Positions 1 to 8,801 of a stretch of DNA of 64,000 nucleotides are shown here, piece by piece. The position numbers were made by a program, and so were the translations under genes. The notes beneath the pieces are model-generated. The model searched no databases. It worked only from the letters and a program-made list of their open reading frames with translations, and was not told the DNA's origin. The stretch is from Cytobacillus oceanisediminis (lineage in GTDB: Bacteria > Bacillota > Bacilli > Bacillales > Cytobacillaceae), in NCBI RefSeq assembly GCF_007830235.1, contig NZ_VLKI01000001.1, forward strand, positions 180,464 to 244,463. Direction: 5' to 3'. Numbering within the stretch: the first letter of the stretch is position 1; every line of letters begins with the position of its first letter.

Positions 1-107
1 AACAAAGATTGATCGAGGCGGGGCTTTAACTGATCAATAAACTGTCTAACCTGTTCATTTCCTTCAGGATCTCGGCTTCCATGTCCAACTAGTAAAATAG
101 CTTTCAT
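1..107 (-). CDS. cbiX: Sirohydrochlorin cobaltochelatase CbiX, N-terminal part
   Basis: Only the first 35 codons are inside the window; the gene continues past the left edge. The start MKAILLVGHGSRDPEG carries the GHGSR motif typical of the CbiX/SirB class II chelatases, which insert cobalt or iron into sirohydrochlorin in the cytoplasm. A GGAGGACAAATAA ribosome site precedes the ATG, 19 bases after the stop of cbiH60. Being last in a cobalamin operon, CbiX (cobalt) is more likely than SirB (siroheme). Confidence 0.85.
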   Translation of the reverse strand, partial: MKAILLVGHGSRDPEGNEQVRQFIDQLKPRLDQSL

Positions 108-126
108 TTATTTGTCCTCCTAAATT

Positions 127-1755
127 TTATTCTCCGCACGGTGCTGGCTCCAGTTCAATGACCGGGGTGATGTCTTTATGCTTAAAGCCCTGGACCTGCT
201 GGACACGTTTGAAATATTTATAAAATCGCTCGTTCGGATGGCCGTTTTCTTTATATTCCTTTACAATGCCCTCAATCACATCGACTAGCTTATCAGGGTG
301 AATTCCCTCAGCAACAGGCTGCCCAGGATGTGCAGTCCGTCCGACTGTTTTTCCTCCCAAAAACAAATCAAACATTCCTTTACGGAATACAATACCAATA
401 TCCTCGTTGACTGCACCGTAGCATGCCATTCCGCAGCCATTAAACCCAAGCTTTAATTCTTTCGGCAAGTCCAATCCGCCAAGCCTTCTATGAATTTCCT
501 CCGCATGAGGAATCGAGTCCTTTTTATCACCCTCACAAAAATCGCACGCCTTAATTTGAAACACATCTCCAATCGGCGATAGTAAGAACCCGGCATCTGC
601 CAGCATTTTAGTAATCGCATCCGGATCGGCAGTTGGTAATCTCAATAAAATCTGATGATGCGGTGTGTATTCCATCGTTCCGTTTTCACCTGCGGCTTCT
701 GCTAAAACAAGAAGCTGCTTTGGTGTAAATTTTTTATTAGCAACTCCTGGGCTAACAGCCAGCTCAAAAATAGATTCAACTGCTGGCTGTGCTATAGCTG
801 GATTATCGATGGAAAGCTTGTCCTTATTTTCTTCCCCATCGATTTTTTGAAGAGCTTCCATTGCCAAAGCTATTGGTGTGCTGTCTGCAGCAGCTAAGTC
901 TGCCGGATTCTGGTTTTCCTTCTTTCCTTCATGGAGAGCCCACGGTTCATTTTCAGGCCGCAGCCGTTCATGCGGGCGCAAACGCTGATCCTCCGTGTTC
1001 AGCGTATACTTTCTCTGATAGCCTCTTGGAGTTATCATTTTATTGTCATAAAAGAAGGTAGAACTGTTTCCGACCACAACCGTTGTCAGCATCCCAATGT
1101 CAAAGTCCAGCATATGCTGCAAAGTCGTCATGACGACATGCTGACTATCCCTATATGCACTTTTTACGAGTCCGACAGGAGTATCAGGAGAACGATATTT
1201 TAATAGAATCTGTTGCGCTTCCACAATTTGCCTCGTTCTTTTGCCGCTCTTCGGGTTATAGAACGCAATGACAAAGTCACCAAAGCCGGCTGCTTCAATT
1301 CTCTTTTTGATGATGGCCCATGGTGTTAAATGATCACTCAGGCTAATCGTACAAGCGTCATGCATGACAGGAGCGCCGAGCAAGGAAGAGCATGAATTAA
1401 TGGCAGAAATACCTGGAATGATTTCCACCTCAACTCCTGTTGCTTCCTTCCAGCCCTTTTCAACAAGCACTTCATACACAAGCCCGGCCATCCCATAAAC
1501 TCCGGCGTCCCCACTGGATATGACGGCTACTTTTTTCCCTTTTTCGGCGTATTTAACTGCTGCTTGTGCACGGCTAACTTCTTCTGACATTCCTGTACTG
1601 ATGATCTCCTGGTCTGTTAATAAATCTTTAATAAGCTCGACATATGTTTTGTAGCCAATCACATAATCACTTTCTTGAATGGCTACCTGCGCTCTTTTGG
1701 TAATATGTTCAAAGCTGCCTGGTCCAAAGCCTACAACTAGCAGTTTTCCTCTCAT
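127..1755 (-). CDS. cbiH60: CbiH60: cobalt-factor III C17-methyltransferase fused to a sulfite-reductase-like Fe-S domain
   Basis: A 542-residue fusion. Residues 1-245 are a tetrapyrrole methylase (GPGSFEHIT near 11, the SAM-binding GDAGVYGMAG near 82), the CobJ/CbiH family that methylates C17 and contracts the ring of cobalt-factor III. A low-complexity linker (about 250-335) leads to a nitrite/sulfite-reductase-like domain with cysteines C404, C407, C441 and C445 (CDFC and GCGMAC). These fit the [4Fe-4S] site known for Bacillus megaterium CbiH60. The ATG overlaps the stop of the upstream permease gene as ATGA, so the genes are probably translationally coupled. Expression should follow the cobalamin riboswitches upstream. 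Confidence 0.92.
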   Translation of the reverse strand: MRGKLLVVGFGPGSFEHITKRAQVAIQESDYVIGYKTYVELIKDLLTDQEIISTGMSEEVSRAQAAVKYAEKGKKVAVISSGDAGVYGMAGLVYEVLVEKGWKEATGVEVEIIPGISAINSCSSLLGAPVMHDACTISLSDHLTPWAIIKKRIEAAGFGDFVIAFYNPKSGKRTRQIVEAQQILLKYRSPDTPVGLVKSAYRDSQHVVMTTLQHMLDFDIGMLTTVVVGNSSTFFYDNKMITPRGYQRKYTLNTEDQRLRPHERLRPENEPWALHEGKKENQNPADLAAADSTPIALAMEALQKIDGEENKDKLSIDNPAIAQPAVESIFELAVSPGVANKKFTPKQLLVLAEAAGENGTMEYTPHHQILLRLPTADPDAITKMLADAGFLLSPIGDVFQIKACDFCEGDKKDSIPHAEEIHRRLGGLDLPKELKLGFNGCGMACYGAVNEDIGIVFRKGMFDLFLGGKTVGRTAHPGQPVAEGIHPDKLVDVIEGIVKEYKENGHPNERFYKYFKRVQQVQGFKHKDITPVIELEPAPCGE

Positions 1756-2465
1756 CCTAAACCGCCCCCTTTAACTAGTTCATATAACATGGACACGCCC
1801 AATCCAATACTGTAAATTCCTGTTACTGAACCGAGAATCAGAAATAGCTTTCGGCGCAGCTTTGATTTTAAAAAGCCCCAAGAAATAACAAATGTAATAC
1901 AAATAGTGGATAGTAAAAGACCTGTTACGAATAAAACCAGCTGGGCAGTTGCAGCGGACAGATTATTAAAACCAACAGCACTTGTAATCGCTGCGACCTG
2001 AGTAGGACTCTCTACTCCTATCCCATGAATAATCCCGATCAAGAACGCCCCGATCAGCCCTAAACTTACTGGTGATGCTTTGACTTCACTGAAGCCAAGT
2101 TTTTCAGTTATCCTGGATAAAAACTCAAATACAATCGTTAGTCGGCTTTTAAATTCGTACTCATGTTTATTTTTAAAGATGCTGTATAAAATGACCCCTC
2201 CCAAAATAAGCAATGTAATACTAACGAATACTTCAAGTGATAACTGAGCCTCTTCAGGGAGCCGGGTACCAATAAATAAAGTGATAAGACCAATAACAAG
2301 CACTATTGCCCCGTGTCCGACAGCATACATAACCCCCAATGAAAGCTGCTTATTGCGCTGTCCTTCACTTCCTATCATGTCAGCTATTGCTGCTACGTGA
2401 TCACTATCTAAACCATGGCGAATTCCAATAAGTATTGATAAAAATGCAAATGTCATAAGTTCCAT
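1752..2465 (-). CDS. NiCoT/HupE-like nickel or cobalt permease
   Basis: A 237-residue polytopic membrane protein. Residue 17 begins RHGLDSDHVAAIADM, a match to the HX4DH signature of the NiCoT (HoxN/NixA) and related metal permeases. A second His-rich helix (GIIHGIGVESPTQVAAI, near 150) supplies further likely metal ligands. About six transmembrane helices are predicted by eye. Its place between cbiW and cbiH60 in a B12-controlled transcript argues for cobalt as substrate. The start is fixed by GGAGG seven bases upstream, embedded in the end of cbiW. Confidence 0.85.
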   Translation of the reverse strand: MELMTFAFLSILIGIRHGLDSDHVAAIADMIGSEGQRNKQLSLGVMYAVGHGAIVLVIGLITLFIGTRLPEEAQLSLEVFVSITLLILGGVILYSIFKNKHEYEFKSRLTIVFEFLSRITEKLGFSEVKASPVSLGLIGAFLIGIIHGIGVESPTQVAAITSAVGFNNLSAATAQLVLFVTGLLLSTICITFVISWGFLKSKLRRKLFLILGSVTGIYSIGLGVSMLYELVKGGGLG

Positions 2466-2468
2466 TTC

Positions 2469-2849
2469 TTAACCTCCGATTTTAACAGGCTTCTCTATTC
2501 CTTTAACTGAAGTATCACTTACCTTCACAAAGCCTTCTGCATCATATTCATATAGAACCGAATCTATTAAACCATTATTCTTCTGCATGTGGTTTTGAAC
2601 CATTTTACGGCCAAGCTCTGGTGTTATTTCTTTAAACCAGTTTCCATCCGGATACACAATAACAACGCAAGCATCCTTACATCTGCCATTACATCTAGTT
2701 CTTGTTGTATGAATTTCAGCGTCAATATTCAATCGGTTAATTTCATCCCGAATCGCCTGGGTAACCTCCTCTCCGCCTTTTCTCATACAGCTTGAACCAT
2801 TGCAAATGAGCACATGCCTTTTCGAACCATTTAAATTCCAAGTAGTCAT
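2469..2849 (-). CDS. cbiW: CbiW-like thioredoxin-fold [2Fe-2S] ferredoxin
   Basis: A 126-residue protein with HVLICNGSSCMRKGG near the N terminus and TRCNGRCKDACVVIVYP further on. These are the cysteine motifs of thioredoxin-like [2Fe-2S] ferredoxins. In Bacillus cobalamin operons the equivalent gene is cbiW, next to cbiH60. A role as electron donor or cluster carrier for the CbiH60 Fe-S domain is an inference. It is the first gene after the riboswitch region, with AGGAGAGA upstream of the ATG. Confidence 0.85.
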   Translation of the reverse strand: MTTWNLNGSKRHVLICNGSSCMRKGGEEVTQAIRDEINRLNIDAEIHTTRTRCNGRCKDACVVIVYPDGNWFKEITPELGRKMVQNHMQKNNGLIDSVLYEYDAEGFVKVSDTSVKGIEKPVKIGG

Positions 2850-2888
2850 AAATTTTTCTCTCTCCTAATCATATTTGGATAAACAAAA

Positions 2889-2922
2889 GAAAAAGGCACC
2901 TCTTAAAAGTGTAGAGGTGCCA
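2889..2922 (-). terminator. Rho-independent terminator, expression platform of cobalamin riboswitch 1
   Basis: On the minus strand GGCACCTCT and AGAGGTGCC form a 9-bp stem around a 9-base loop, followed by TTTTTCTTTT. It sits between the proximal aptamer and cbiW, where B12-dependent termination would act. Confidence 0.85.
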
Positions 2923-3007
2923 GCTTATCTCCATCGTCTAATATGCAGAATAATTAATGGTTAACACTTCTCTCACCTATGACCCGTAGGTATTTGCAGA
3001 AGATAAC

Positions 3008-3166
3008 AAAAGGCAGGTCTCCTGACTTGGGTTCATCGTTTCTTTACGTCTTCCCGATTTAATTCAGTGACATTTGATAAAAAAACTCTCCCTTACAGTG
3101 GCGGGACCGTGCCGGACTTCCACCGGCTTCCCTTTTAAGTATTGGCTGTGCAGCCATACACCTTTG
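3008..3166 (-). promoter_or_regulatory. Cobalamin riboswitch 1 (proximal to cbiW)
   Basis: The minus strand carries the conserved B12 elements: AAAGGTG at the 5' side, the GAAGCCGGTG...CCGGC stem, the B12 box GCCACTGTAAG, and a 3' segment ending in AGGAGACCTGCCTTT. A canonical terminator lies about 85 bases downstream. It should shut off the cbi operon when adenosylcobalamin is plentiful. Confidence 0.93.
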
Positions 3167-3238
3167 TTATGTATTCAATTGTCATAGATCAGTATTTAAA
3201 TTAATGCTCACATGGGTTTATCATTTTTTAAAGTAAGA

Positions 3239-3421
3239 CCCTGTTAAATTCGCCTGTTGATTTCCGCTCCAGGCGCTCGCTTTCCGCGGGCGGTCCGGGA
3301 GCCTCCTCGCCGCATTCGCGCCTGTGGGGTCTCCCTTTGACACGCTCCTCCCGCAGGAGTCTCGCGCCTTCCGCTCCAATCAACAGGGTGCTATAATCAA
3401 CAATGCGTTTTAACACAGCCT
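3239..3421. repeat. GC-rich dispersed repeat, copy A
   Basis: About 183 bp, far richer in GC than its surroundings. CCTGTTGATT at one side is inverted as AATCAACAGG at the other, flanked by CTGTTAAA and TTTAACACAG as outer imperfect inverted ends. It is nearly identical to 10281-10461 and related to 46786-47007. It holds no credible gene. It lies between the two cobalamin riboswitches. Confidence 0.85.
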
Positions 3422-3422
3422 A

Positions 3423-3461
3423 AAATAAAAAAGCCTTAATTTGCTGTCCAAATTAAGGCTT
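3423..3461 (-). terminator. Rho-independent terminator of cobalamin riboswitch 2
   Basis: AAGCCTTAATTTG and its complement form a 13-bp stem with a 5-base loop, then TTTTTTATTTTA on the minus strand. A second hairpin (3485-3511, TATGATGGT/ACCATCATA) lies between the aptamer and this terminator and could act as an antiterminator part. Confidence 0.85.
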
Positions 3462-3559
3462 GAGCTAGTCCAATTAGATAAAGGTATGATGGTTTATAGC
3501 TTACCATCATATATTGGCCATACTCATTCCTCCCTCCGAAGAACAAATAAAACGCATTT

Positions 3560-3722
3560 AAAAGCAGGTTTTCTGGCTTGTGCCTCAAACTTACTCTTGT
3601 CACCTTCCCGGTTATCCCAGTGGTATTTGACAATTTCATCAGCACTTACAGTAGCGGGGGCTGCATCGGAATTTCACCGATTTCCCTATTATCCCAGGAT
3701 AGATCCCTAGGCACTTTTAAAT
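3560..3722 (-). promoter_or_regulatory. Cobalamin riboswitch 2 (distal)
   Basis: A second full cobalamin aptamer on the minus strand: AAAAGTGCCTAGG at the 5' side, GGGAAATCGGTG...TTCCGATGC, the B12 box CGCTACTGTAAG, and AGAAAACCTGC at the 3' side. It has its own terminator (3423-3461). No gene lies between it and riboswitch 1, so it controls the same operon or has lost its own gene. Confidence 0.92.
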
Positions 3723-3896
3723 GATCTATTCAGTTTTCTTACTTCACACTATATTTAACAGAATATTTTTATGCCAAACAAGTATTGATTTAAAAAAATT
3801 TATGTGATATTTAGTAACATTTAACAGTAACACAATCAACTTTCAAGTGATATTTAACTATTTCAGGTACATGTACCTATCTTTTGGAACACGCTA

Positions 3897-4925
3897 TTAA
3901 TGATCCATTTCGACAATCATATCATCTACTTCAGGGGAAGATTCTATTAAACCGGCATCATGCATCCAGTCTCTGACTTCCTTCCAGGATTCTTTATCCT
4001 GTGAGCCAAATACCGCGCCCTCCCCTTCCATTTTAGGCAATAAGATTTCCAAGCTTTGCTTTTCAACTTCCTCCACCAATGGGAAATTTGCTTCATCTTG
4101 ATTGCTTATTAAAATAGCCAAAGCCTCTTCCGGGTTCTCTTTCATATATTCATATCCTTTTTTAGCACCCTGCCAAAACGCCTGAATGGTTTCCTTATCT
4201 CTTTCCCATGTTTCATCACTCGTTACAAGGACGATTTCATTATATGCCGGGACACCATGATCTACCGGATTAAAATAGCGTGTTTCATACCCTTTATGCT
4301 TTAAAACAGGGACTTCATGGTTGATATAGGCACCTATGACAGCATCTGTTTTCTCCGAAACAACGGACGTGCCTAATTCAAATCCGACATCTATCATCTC
4401 AACCTTGCTGAAATCGCCGCCATCATGTTCAACCATTGTTTTCAGCAATGCTTCATTCAGCGGAATACCAGGGTAGCCAACCTTTTTTCCTTCCAGATCC
4501 TTCGGAGTTTGGATTGGGCTATCTTCCAAAAAAACGGCATGGTTTAAAGGGGAGCGGACGATGGATGCTACTGATTTTATCGGAATATTTTCGTTCGCAC
4601 GCGCCATGATGACATCCGGCTGATAATATAATCCCAAAGTAACCTTCCCAGCAGCCGTTAGATTCAATGGGTCTGTTGGGTTGGCAGGGAATTGAATATC
4701 AACCTTAACTCCTTCTTCTTCAAAAAAGCCTTTTTCCTGCGCCACATATAAATAGCTATGTACTGCATTGGGGTACCAATCCAGCATAATACTAACCTCT
4801 TGCAATTCTTTGCCTTCCCCTCCCGCGGCGGTATTTGAGTCGTTTTCCTTAGAAGTATTGCCTCCACAAGCGGCTATCACTAGCACTAAACATATACTCA
4901 ATAAAATTCCCAGAAACTTTTTCAT
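3897..4925 (-). CDS. thiY: ThiY-like substrate-binding lipoprotein for a thiamine pyrimidine precursor
   Basis: A lipoprotein of the NMT1/ThiY periplasmic-binding family. The signal MKKFLGILLSICLVLVIAAC ends in a lipobox (VIAAC) with the Cys anchored outside the membrane. The mature part begins SIMLDWYPNAVHSYLYVA, the typical start of ThiY proteins that bind N-formyl-4-amino-5-aminomethyl-2-methylpyrimidine. I start at 4925, not at the earlier ATG at 4940, because GGAGG lies eight bases upstream and this ATG overlaps the thiX stop (ATGA). It is the last gene of the TPP-riboswitch operon. Confidence 0.9.
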   Translation of the reverse strand: MKKFLGILLSICLVLVIAACGGNTSKENDSNTAAGGEGKELQEVSIMLDWYPNAVHSYLYVAQEKGFFEEEGVKVDIQFPANPTDPLNLTAAGKVTLGLYYQPDVIMARANENIPIKSVASIVRSPLNHAVFLEDSPIQTPKDLEGKKVGYPGIPLNEALLKTMVEHDGGDFSKVEMIDVGFELGTSVVSEKTDAVIGAYINHEVPVLKHKGYETRYFNPVDHGVPAYNEIVLVTSDETWERDKETIQAFWQGAKKGYEYMKENPEEALAILISNQDEANFPLVEEVEKQSLEILLPKMEGEGAVFGSQDKESWKEVRDWMHDAGLIESSPEVDDMIVEMDH

Positions 4926-5674
4926 GCTGCTTTCCTCCATTTTAAAAGTGTTTTTTCAATTAATGTTATAAGTAAAAATAATGCAATTCCCACTGCCGAC
5001 AGCAATACAATGGGGGCGAAAACACCTGCTCCATCAAATTGGGTCATCATCCGCCGGCTAAAGTATCCCAGGCCTGCCTGGGCACCCAGCCATTCGCCTA
5101 TAGCGGCCCCGATTACACTTAATGTCACGGCTACCTTTAATCCTGAGAAGAACGATGGCAATGATGAGGGAATATCCAGCTTAAAAAAAATGTCTTTTTT
5201 TGAAGCTCCCATGGTTAGCATCAGTTCCTTTAAATCCTTATTTGACGATCGCAGCCCATCAAAAGCACTGACAGTGATAGGGAAAAATGTGATTAAGACC
5301 GTCACTGCCACTTTACTCCATATTGTATAGCCGAACCAAAGGACAAAGATCGGAGCCAATGCAATAATCGGGATAGTCTGTGAAGCTATAATTATAGGAT
5401 AAAATGTTTTTTCAGCTGTCTTGCTTGCATTCATCCAAATAGCCAATCCAGCCCCGATTATCACGGAGATAGCAAGTCCAATAGCTATTACCAAAAAAGT
5501 TGGAGGGAGATGCTTTAAAAATAAAACAGACCTTAGCTCCCATAAAGTAAAGGCAATTTCTGCGGGAGACGGCAAAATAAAGCTTTTATTATAAGCCCTC
5601 GCACCAAACTCCCATACCATTAGCAGCACTATCACCATTAAACTTGAAGATAAATAGGGGTTGAATTTTTTCAT
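4922..5674 (-). CDS. thiX: ThiX-like ABC transporter permease
   Basis: A 250-residue inner-membrane permease with about six hydrophobic helices. The EAA-type loop, GASKKDIFFKLDIPSSLP (near 170), contacts the ATPase. It belongs to the SsuC/TauC/ThiX binding-protein-dependent permease family. Its start overlaps the thiZ stop (ATGA) and its stop overlaps the thiY start, so the importer is tightly coupled. Pyrimidine-precursor specificity rests on context with thiY, ylmB and tenA. Confidence 0.9.
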   Translation of the reverse strand: MKKFNPYLSSSLMVIVLLMVWEFGARAYNKSFILPSPAEIAFTLWELRSVLFLKHLPPTFLVIAIGLAISVIIGAGLAIWMNASKTAEKTFYPIIIASQTIPIIALAPIFVLWFGYTIWSKVAVTVLITFFPITVSAFDGLRSSNKDLKELMLTMGASKKDIFFKLDIPSSLPSFFSGLKVAVTLSVIGAAIGEWLGAQAGLGYFSRRMMTQFDGAGVFAPIVLLSAVGIALFLLITLIEKTLLKWRKAA

Positions 5675-6444
5675 GATTCCACCCTTGGCCGCAGCTGATC
5701 GATTAGATCTTCCTTTAGTCTAACAACCTCCGGATGGCTTAAATCCCGTATAGATCGGGGGCGTCCCAGAGGCACCTTAACTTTATGGATGGATATCCGA
5801 TTCTCTGACATGACAAAGATTCGGTCGGATAAAAATAAGGCTTCCTCTACATCATGGGTTATGAAAAGGATCGTTTTTTTCAAGTTTCGCCATTGCTGAA
5901 GCAGCCATTCCTGCATGGTTAGCCGTGTAATGGCATCAAGAGCGCTAAATGGTTCGTCGAGCAATAAAACATTGGATCCGCTCAGGATTGTTCGTAAAAA
6001 GGATACCCGCTGTCTCATGCCGCCTGATAAATCACCGGGATGTGAATTTTCCGTACCTTCTAGGCCAAAATCTTTTAATAAGGTCAGAACCTCTTCCTCT
6101 GCCTGATCCTGCTTTATACCTTTTATCTCTAAAGGGAGCATTGCATTTTCCAATATCGTTCTCCAGGGCATCAGCAAATCCTGCTGAGGCATGTAGCCAA
6201 CAAGTCCCAATCTATTTTTAACCTGTTTGCCATTTAGGAGTATTAGTCCTGCTGAAGGCTGCTCGAGTCCGGTCACCAGCCGGAATATCGTACTTTTTCC
6301 GGCACCGCTTGGACCGATGATAGATATAAATTCGCCATTATTTACAGTGAAATGAACGTCGGTTAAGATGGGGGCATTGACTTTCTTTTTTTCAGATAAG
6401 TATTGAAAAGAAACGGATCTGAACTCTAGTGCCGGATTATTCAT
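5671..6444 (-). CDS. thiZ: ThiZ-like ABC transporter ATP-binding protein
   Basis: About 257 residues with Walker A GPSGAGKS, Q-loop MPQQDLLMPW, signature LSGGMRQR, Walker B VLLLDEPF and switch His in FITHDVEEAL. This is a complete NitT/TauT-type importer ATPase. A longer reading to 6495 would run 59 bases into tenA. The ATG at 6444 (MNNPALEFRSVSF) gives an 8-base overlap with the tenA stop and fits the family length. It energises ThiX. Confidence 0.9.
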   Translation of the reverse strand: MNNPALEFRSVSFQYLSEKKKVNAPILTDVHFTVNNGEFISIIGPSGAGKSTIFRLVTGLEQPSAGLILLNGKQVKNRLGLVGYMPQQDLLMPWRTILENAMLPLEIKGIKQDQAEEEVLTLLKDFGLEGTENSHPGDLSGGMRQRVSFLRTILSGSNVLLLDEPFSALDAITRLTMQEWLLQQWRNLKKTILFITHDVEEALFLSDRIFVMSENRISIHKVKVPLGRPRSIRDLSHPEVVRLKEDLIDQLRPRVES

Positions 6445-7111
6445 CTGTCGGCCACATTTCCTTGTTATAGGCCACATCCCAAAACATGTATTCAAATCTG
6501 GTGGTATTTAAAAAGATATTCTCAAGCTTGAGGAGCTCTTCTTCGGATTTACCGTTCGCCGCTTTATCCATTAATCTGATGCACCATGTCGCCAGCTCGC
6601 CAAATTCTTCAGAGCTGTACATTTTGATCCAATCGCCATAAAGGTCATGTTCGGAAGCCCCTGGGATTTCATTCAGCTCCTTGCCTATTTCCCAATAGCT
6701 CCACATGCAAGGAAGGAGCGCAGCTACAAGTTCAGCCAGTGTCCCATTTTGAGCTGAATAAAGCATATAGTGTGTATAGGCTAATGTAATGGGGGATGGT
6801 TCTGCTGCTTCCAGCTCCTCGGCTGATATGCCAAAACGGGATGCATACTGGCGGTGCAAGGACATTTCTTCATTAATAGTAGAATCCAATAAGGAAGAAA
6901 AAGTCCCCATATCCTCTAAATTGGTTGCTTTAACAGCTCCTAAAGCAAACAGCTTTGAATAATCAATTAAATATAAATAATCCTGAACCATATAGAATCT
7001 GAATTTATCCGGATCCAATGTTCCATCCCCCATTTCCTTAACAAAGGGATGGGAATGATTTTTCCGCCAGATTGGCTGGAGTTTATGGTATAAATGCTCT
7101 GAAAACTTCAT
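6437..7111 (-). CDS. tenA: Aminopyrimidine aminohydrolase TenA (thiaminase II)
   Basis: A 224-residue all-helical TenA/THI-4 family enzyme. Seen motifs include HSHPFVKEMGDGTL near the N terminus, FRFYMVQDYLYLIDYSKLFA (active-site Asp and Tyr), LLPCMWSYWEIG (with the catalytic Cys near 136) and the C-terminal YMFWDVAYNKEMWP. TenA hydrolyses 4-amino-5-aminomethyl-2-methylpyrimidine, the product of YlmB, to HMP for thiamine synthesis. An AAAAGGAGTG ribosome site precedes the ATG. Confidence 0.93.
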   Translation of the reverse strand: MKFSEHLYHKLQPIWRKNHSHPFVKEMGDGTLDPDKFRFYMVQDYLYLIDYSKLFALGAVKATNLEDMGTFSSLLDSTINEEMSLHRQYASRFGISAEELEAAEPSPITLAYTHYMLYSAQNGTLAELVAALLPCMWSYWEIGKELNEIPGASEHDLYGDWIKMYSSEEFGELATWCIRLMDKAANGKSEEELLKLENIFLNTTRFEYMFWDVAYNKEMWPTDE

Positions 7112-7149
7112 TTCGATTTACACTCCTTTTCTATCAAGCTATGTAACCC

Positions 7150-8424
7150 TTATTTTCTTGTATGGCACCATTTATAAATAAAGGACAAAATCACCTTTGT
7201 ATACTGAATCAATTGTTCAATTGAAACCTGTTCATTTACTGCATGGGCATGACGCAGACTTCCAGGGCCATAAATAGCAGCGGGAATGCCTGCATCCCCA
7301 AACCAGCCTCCATCGGTGACAGTCGGTGATACATCGACTACCGCCTTTTCTTTAATGATCCTTTCATGCACGTTCATTAATGTATGTATTGCAGGATGGC
7401 TACCATCCACTTCCAATGAAGGAAAGATCTCACCGCGATCCTCTATCATCGATGAACCGCCCCACTCAAAGATAGGCGGGTTTTCCCTCAGCCAAATATC
7501 TCCCTGTGCAGCCAAATGAATGTGCTCCTCTATCTCTTTTGCCACTTGTTCATGTGTTTCATTTGGGTAAAAATGAACCGTAATCCAAAGCCTGCATTCA
7601 TCCGCAATAAATGCAGCATGCCGTCCCCCTTCAATCACAGCAGGGTTAATCGTATTAGTACCGGGTGGGTATCCCGGATAGCTTTTCATGACTGCCCAAT
7701 TCCGTTCAAGCTCTTGAAGCGCCTGCATAATTTTCATCATTTTTTCAATGGCACTTGCCCCAAACAGTTTTCCTCCGGCATGGATCATATCCTTTCGTGT
7801 AGCATCGTGATAGGTATTTTTGCTTTTTACAGTGATCCAGCCTGTAATGACACCGCCTTGGCCTTGAATATGCAGATCACTTGTATCAGCCACCAAAGCA
7901 AAATCGGCTTTATAGCCCCTTTTGCAGCACTCCAATGTACCCGCTTCTCCTACCTCTTCGCCAATGACAGACTGAAATGTTAAATCTCCCGGCAGCCTGA
8001 TTCCGTGTTCGTGCAGAAGCTGAATGGCAAATAATGCCCCTGCCAACCCTCCTTTCATATCTGCTGCTCCCCTGCCAATTACAGAACCATCCTGAACAGT
8101 TGGCACAAATGGATCTGAAAGCCACTCCTCATCCTCATTGACTTCTGCAACATCTACATGCCCATTGATAATAAGGCTTTTAAACTGGCTGGAATAAGTC
8201 CCGTTCAGGACCCCTACTACATTGGGGTCTCCAGGATAGACATCCCATTTATCAATAACAAATCCTTTTTCCTTTAGGAAGGATGCGATAAACTGCTGGG
8301 CTTCTTCCGTATTTCTCGCAGGCGGTGCAGGTGTTTTGTAGGAAATCAGTTTGTGCAGGAGCTGGATTAGCTCATCCTGCCGCATATCCACTTCACCAAT
8401 CAATTGATCCAATTTTTCTTTCAT
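7150..8424 (-). CDS. ylmB: Formylaminopyrimidine deformylase YlmB (M20 family)
   Basis: A 424-residue ArgE/DapE-type M20 metallohydrolase. Metal-site motifs are visible: INGHVDVAEVNE (near 87), GRGAADMKGGLAG, VIGEEVGEAGT and the C-terminal GPGSLRHAHAVNEQVS. YlmB removes the formyl group from imported N-formyl aminopyrimidine, feeding TenA. It is first in the ylmB-tenA-thiZXY operon, directly after the TPP riboswitch. A peptidase or deacetylase of other specificity would look alike; the context makes YlmB strongly preferred. Confidence 0.9.
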   Translation of the reverse strand: MKEKLDQLIGEVDMRQDELIQLLHKLISYKTPAPPARNTEEAQQFIASFLKEKGFVIDKWDVYPGDPNVVGVLNGTYSSQFKSLIINGHVDVAEVNEDEEWLSDPFVPTVQDGSVIGRGAADMKGGLAGALFAIQLLHEHGIRLPGDLTFQSVIGEEVGEAGTLECCKRGYKADFALVADTSDLHIQGQGGVITGWITVKSKNTYHDATRKDMIHAGGKLFGASAIEKMMKIMQALQELERNWAVMKSYPGYPPGTNTINPAVIEGGRHAAFIADECRLWITVHFYPNETHEQVAKEIEEHIHLAAQGDIWLRENPPIFEWGGSSMIEDRGEIFPSLEVDGSHPAIHTLMNVHERIIKEKAVVDVSPTVTDGGWFGDAGIPAAIYGPGSLRHAHAVNEQVSIEQLIQYTKVILSFIYKWCHTRK

Positions 8425-8446
8425 TAAAATTCACCCCACAACAATA

Positions 8447-8480
8447 AAAAATCCACTTCTTTGCTAAAAGAAGTGGATTT
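8447..8480 (-). terminator. Terminator of the TPP riboswitch
   Basis: On the minus strand CCACTTCTTT and AAAGAAGTGG form a hairpin followed by ATTTTTTATTG, just upstream of ylmB. It is the likely platform for TPP-induced premature termination. Confidence 0.88.
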
Positions 8481-8533
8481 ACGTTTACTTAAACATTTAG
8501 GCAATACCTAATAAAGGCTTACCATCATTTATG

Positions 8534-8619
8534 TACCACTTTCCTTCGCTAGCATTACCTAGTGCAGGTTCGAGGGTTAAGACAAAATGTCTCTCTCAGC
8601 TTATAAAGCACCCCTAGTG
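8534..8619 (-). promoter_or_regulatory. TPP (THI-box) riboswitch
   Basis: The minus strand reads CTAGGGGTGC, then GCTGAGAGAGAC, then ACCCTCGAACCTGC, CTAGGTAATGC and AGCGAAGGAAAGTGG. These are all the conserved THI-box blocks in order. It controls the pyrimidine salvage operon; repression by thiamine pyrophosphate is expected. Confidence 0.95.
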
Positions 8620-8801
8620 TTCAGTTATGAAATTTTCTATTTACATAGTCACATAATTTCCGATATAAATCAATATATTATTTCTTAAAAACGACAGTTG
8701 TTATTTGACCATAATAATTATTTTTTAACGATCCTGCGGAATATATGAATTCGAGCGGTGCAATTCTTCGAAATATATGGATCAAATAGGAATTTATTTC
8801 A

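Noticed and set aside
3228-3416. Arg/Glu-rich frame over repeat copy A
   Set aside because: It is produced by the GC-rich repeat itself; the same repeat elsewhere has a changed frame.
3436-3645. 69-codon leftward frame overlapping cobalamin riboswitch 2
   Set aside because: It runs through the conserved aptamer and terminator and has no ribosome site.
3865-3878. Perfect 14-base palindrome AGGTACATGTACCT after thiY
   Set aside because: Short, single, and not at a promoter; chance cannot be excluded.
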